DNA of 64,000 nt. Source: Pelagomonas calceolata. Lineage: Eukaryota > Sar > Pelagophyceae > Pelagomonadales > Pelagomonadaceae. The translations under genes and the position numbers were made by a program. The notes under the pieces were generated by a model. That model searched no databases and was not told the DNA's origin. It was given only the letters and a program-made list of their open reading frames with translations. Shown here in pieces: positions 63,530-64,000 of the stretch. The stretch spans positions 3,038,001-3,102,000 of the forward strand of contig CAKKNE010000004.1 in NCBI GenBank assembly GCA_918797485.1. Direction: 5' to 3'. Positions within the stretch are counted from its first letter, which is position 1. Each line of letters starts with the position of its first letter.

Positions 63530-63952
63530 ATGGACGAGCCGCAAGACGACAGCGACGAGCACGCGCCCGCCTCGGCATTGATCGCCCTGCCGCCCGACGC
63601 CCTAGCTCGAGTCTGCGCCTACCTCGAGACGCGCGCCGCGCGCCGGCTCCACGCGTCGGCAAAAGTCTCCGCCCGGGCCCTCGGCAGCGAGGCCTGGGCC
63701 GCGGTCATCAAAACGAACCACGGCGGCCTCAAGCTCCGGCCCAAGGAGTTGGAAGGAGCCAAGGCCCACGCGGCCCTCCAAACGCTCCACCGCCGCGCGC
63801 GGTCGGCGCGCATGCGGTCCGACGTCCGGCGGCACACGAACCCCAGCGCGGGCTGGGGCCTGCCGGGCTTCCACGGCCTCGCGACGGACGGCGGCGTCGA
63901 CGAGGGCGACGCGACGTACTGGTGCGACGCGCTCTTCCGGCCCGAGCCGTAG
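63530..63952 (+). CDS. F-box-like protein, short
   Basis: A 140-residue protein. Residues about 17-55 (LIALPPDALARVCAYLETRA, ARRLHASAKVSARALGSEAW) fit the F-box pattern LPxDxLxxxxxYL...LxxxSKxxxx. F-box proteins link substrates to SCF ubiquitin ligases. The remaining residues (HTNPSAGWGLPGFHGLATDG) have no recognised domain. A stop at 63950-63952 ends it, but an introner starts 8 bp later, so the gene may continue past the window through alternative splicing. Confidence 0.5.
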   Translation: MDEPQDDSDEHAPASALIALPPDALARVCAYLETRAARRLHASAKVSARALGSEAWAAVIKTNHGGLKLRPKELEGAKAHAALQTLHRRARSARMRSDVRRHTNPSAGWGLPGFHGLATDGGVDEGDATYWCDALFRPEP

Positions 63953-63956
63953 TTTG

Positions 63957-64000
63957 CTGTGTGGAAATCATATTCTGCTCGATGGCGTGGAGTTTCCAGG
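63957..64000 (+). mobile_element. Introner element, left end, cut by the window edge
   Basis: CTGTGTGGAAATCATATTC then TGCTCGATGGCGTGGAG: the left inverted end and core of the introner family, directly after the F-box stop codon. The right end is beyond the window. Confidence 0.6.

Overview
This is GC-rich nuclear DNA from a compact unicellular eukaryote, most likely a pelagophyte-like stramenopile alga. The evidence is: typical eukaryotic genes (DNA polymerase delta, ARP6, NDUFAF3, a mitochondrial-type DHODH, a P450); several proteins that begin with a signal peptide followed by an ASAF-like motif (ASALLAP, AAFTSR, ATALVAP), the bipartite plastid targeting signal of algae with secondary red plastids; intergenic gaps of only a few tens to a few hundred bases; and short introns that share sequence with each other, like the introner elements known from the pelagophyte Aureococcus. 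No rRNA, tRNA, CRISPR or bacterial operon is seen.

Layout. 1-8.7 kb: edge of a minus-strand gene, a RUS/DUF647 protein, a plastid-targeted HopJ-family protein, an SDE2-like protein, a WW protein, a patatin-type TAG lipase and a membrane C-type lectin. 8.7-18.6 kb: unknown membrane proteins, an EFCAB10-like protein, an 823-residue orphan, an SDR, EF-Ts, a Cys-rich protein and a DUF1295 membrane protein. 18.9-24.9 kb: three neighbouring genes that share an N-terminal PDZ-like domain and arginine-serine tracts but carry different nucleic-acid-type modules (cold-shock domains, zinc fingers, CCCH finger, CysRS-tail-like repeats). 25-46.9 kb: citrate synthase, ARP6, a J-protein, an EF-hand protein, a PIF1 helicase, a PhyH dioxygenase, a CSD protein, a GNAT, a Ran-binding protein, a plastid SET protein, an Sfi1-like anchored protein, an armadillo protein, NDUFAF3 and a TPR-like protein. 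47-64 kb: an HtrA protease, a ModF/PhrA-like ABC ATPase, two truncated genes, DHODH, a P450, an ankyrin protein, POLD1, a TPR-methyltransferase and an F-box-like gene.

Two signals run through the window. First, a 21-24 bp palindrome-ended element (GCTAGTGTCTTAC, short spacer, CGCTAGC) recurs about 17 times, only in gaps that contain at least one gene start, mostly about 50-280 bp upstream of the ATG, and was not found between convergent genes; it looks like a promoter element. Second, almost every intron that can be inferred is introner-like (ends in CACACAG, inverted TGTGTGG ends, internal TCGATGGCGTGG core), some probably with GC donors and two of them stop-free and divisible by three.

Exon joins were inferred by hand from reading frames and family conservation; none is confirmed by transcripts. 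Gene functions are family-level calls made by eye.
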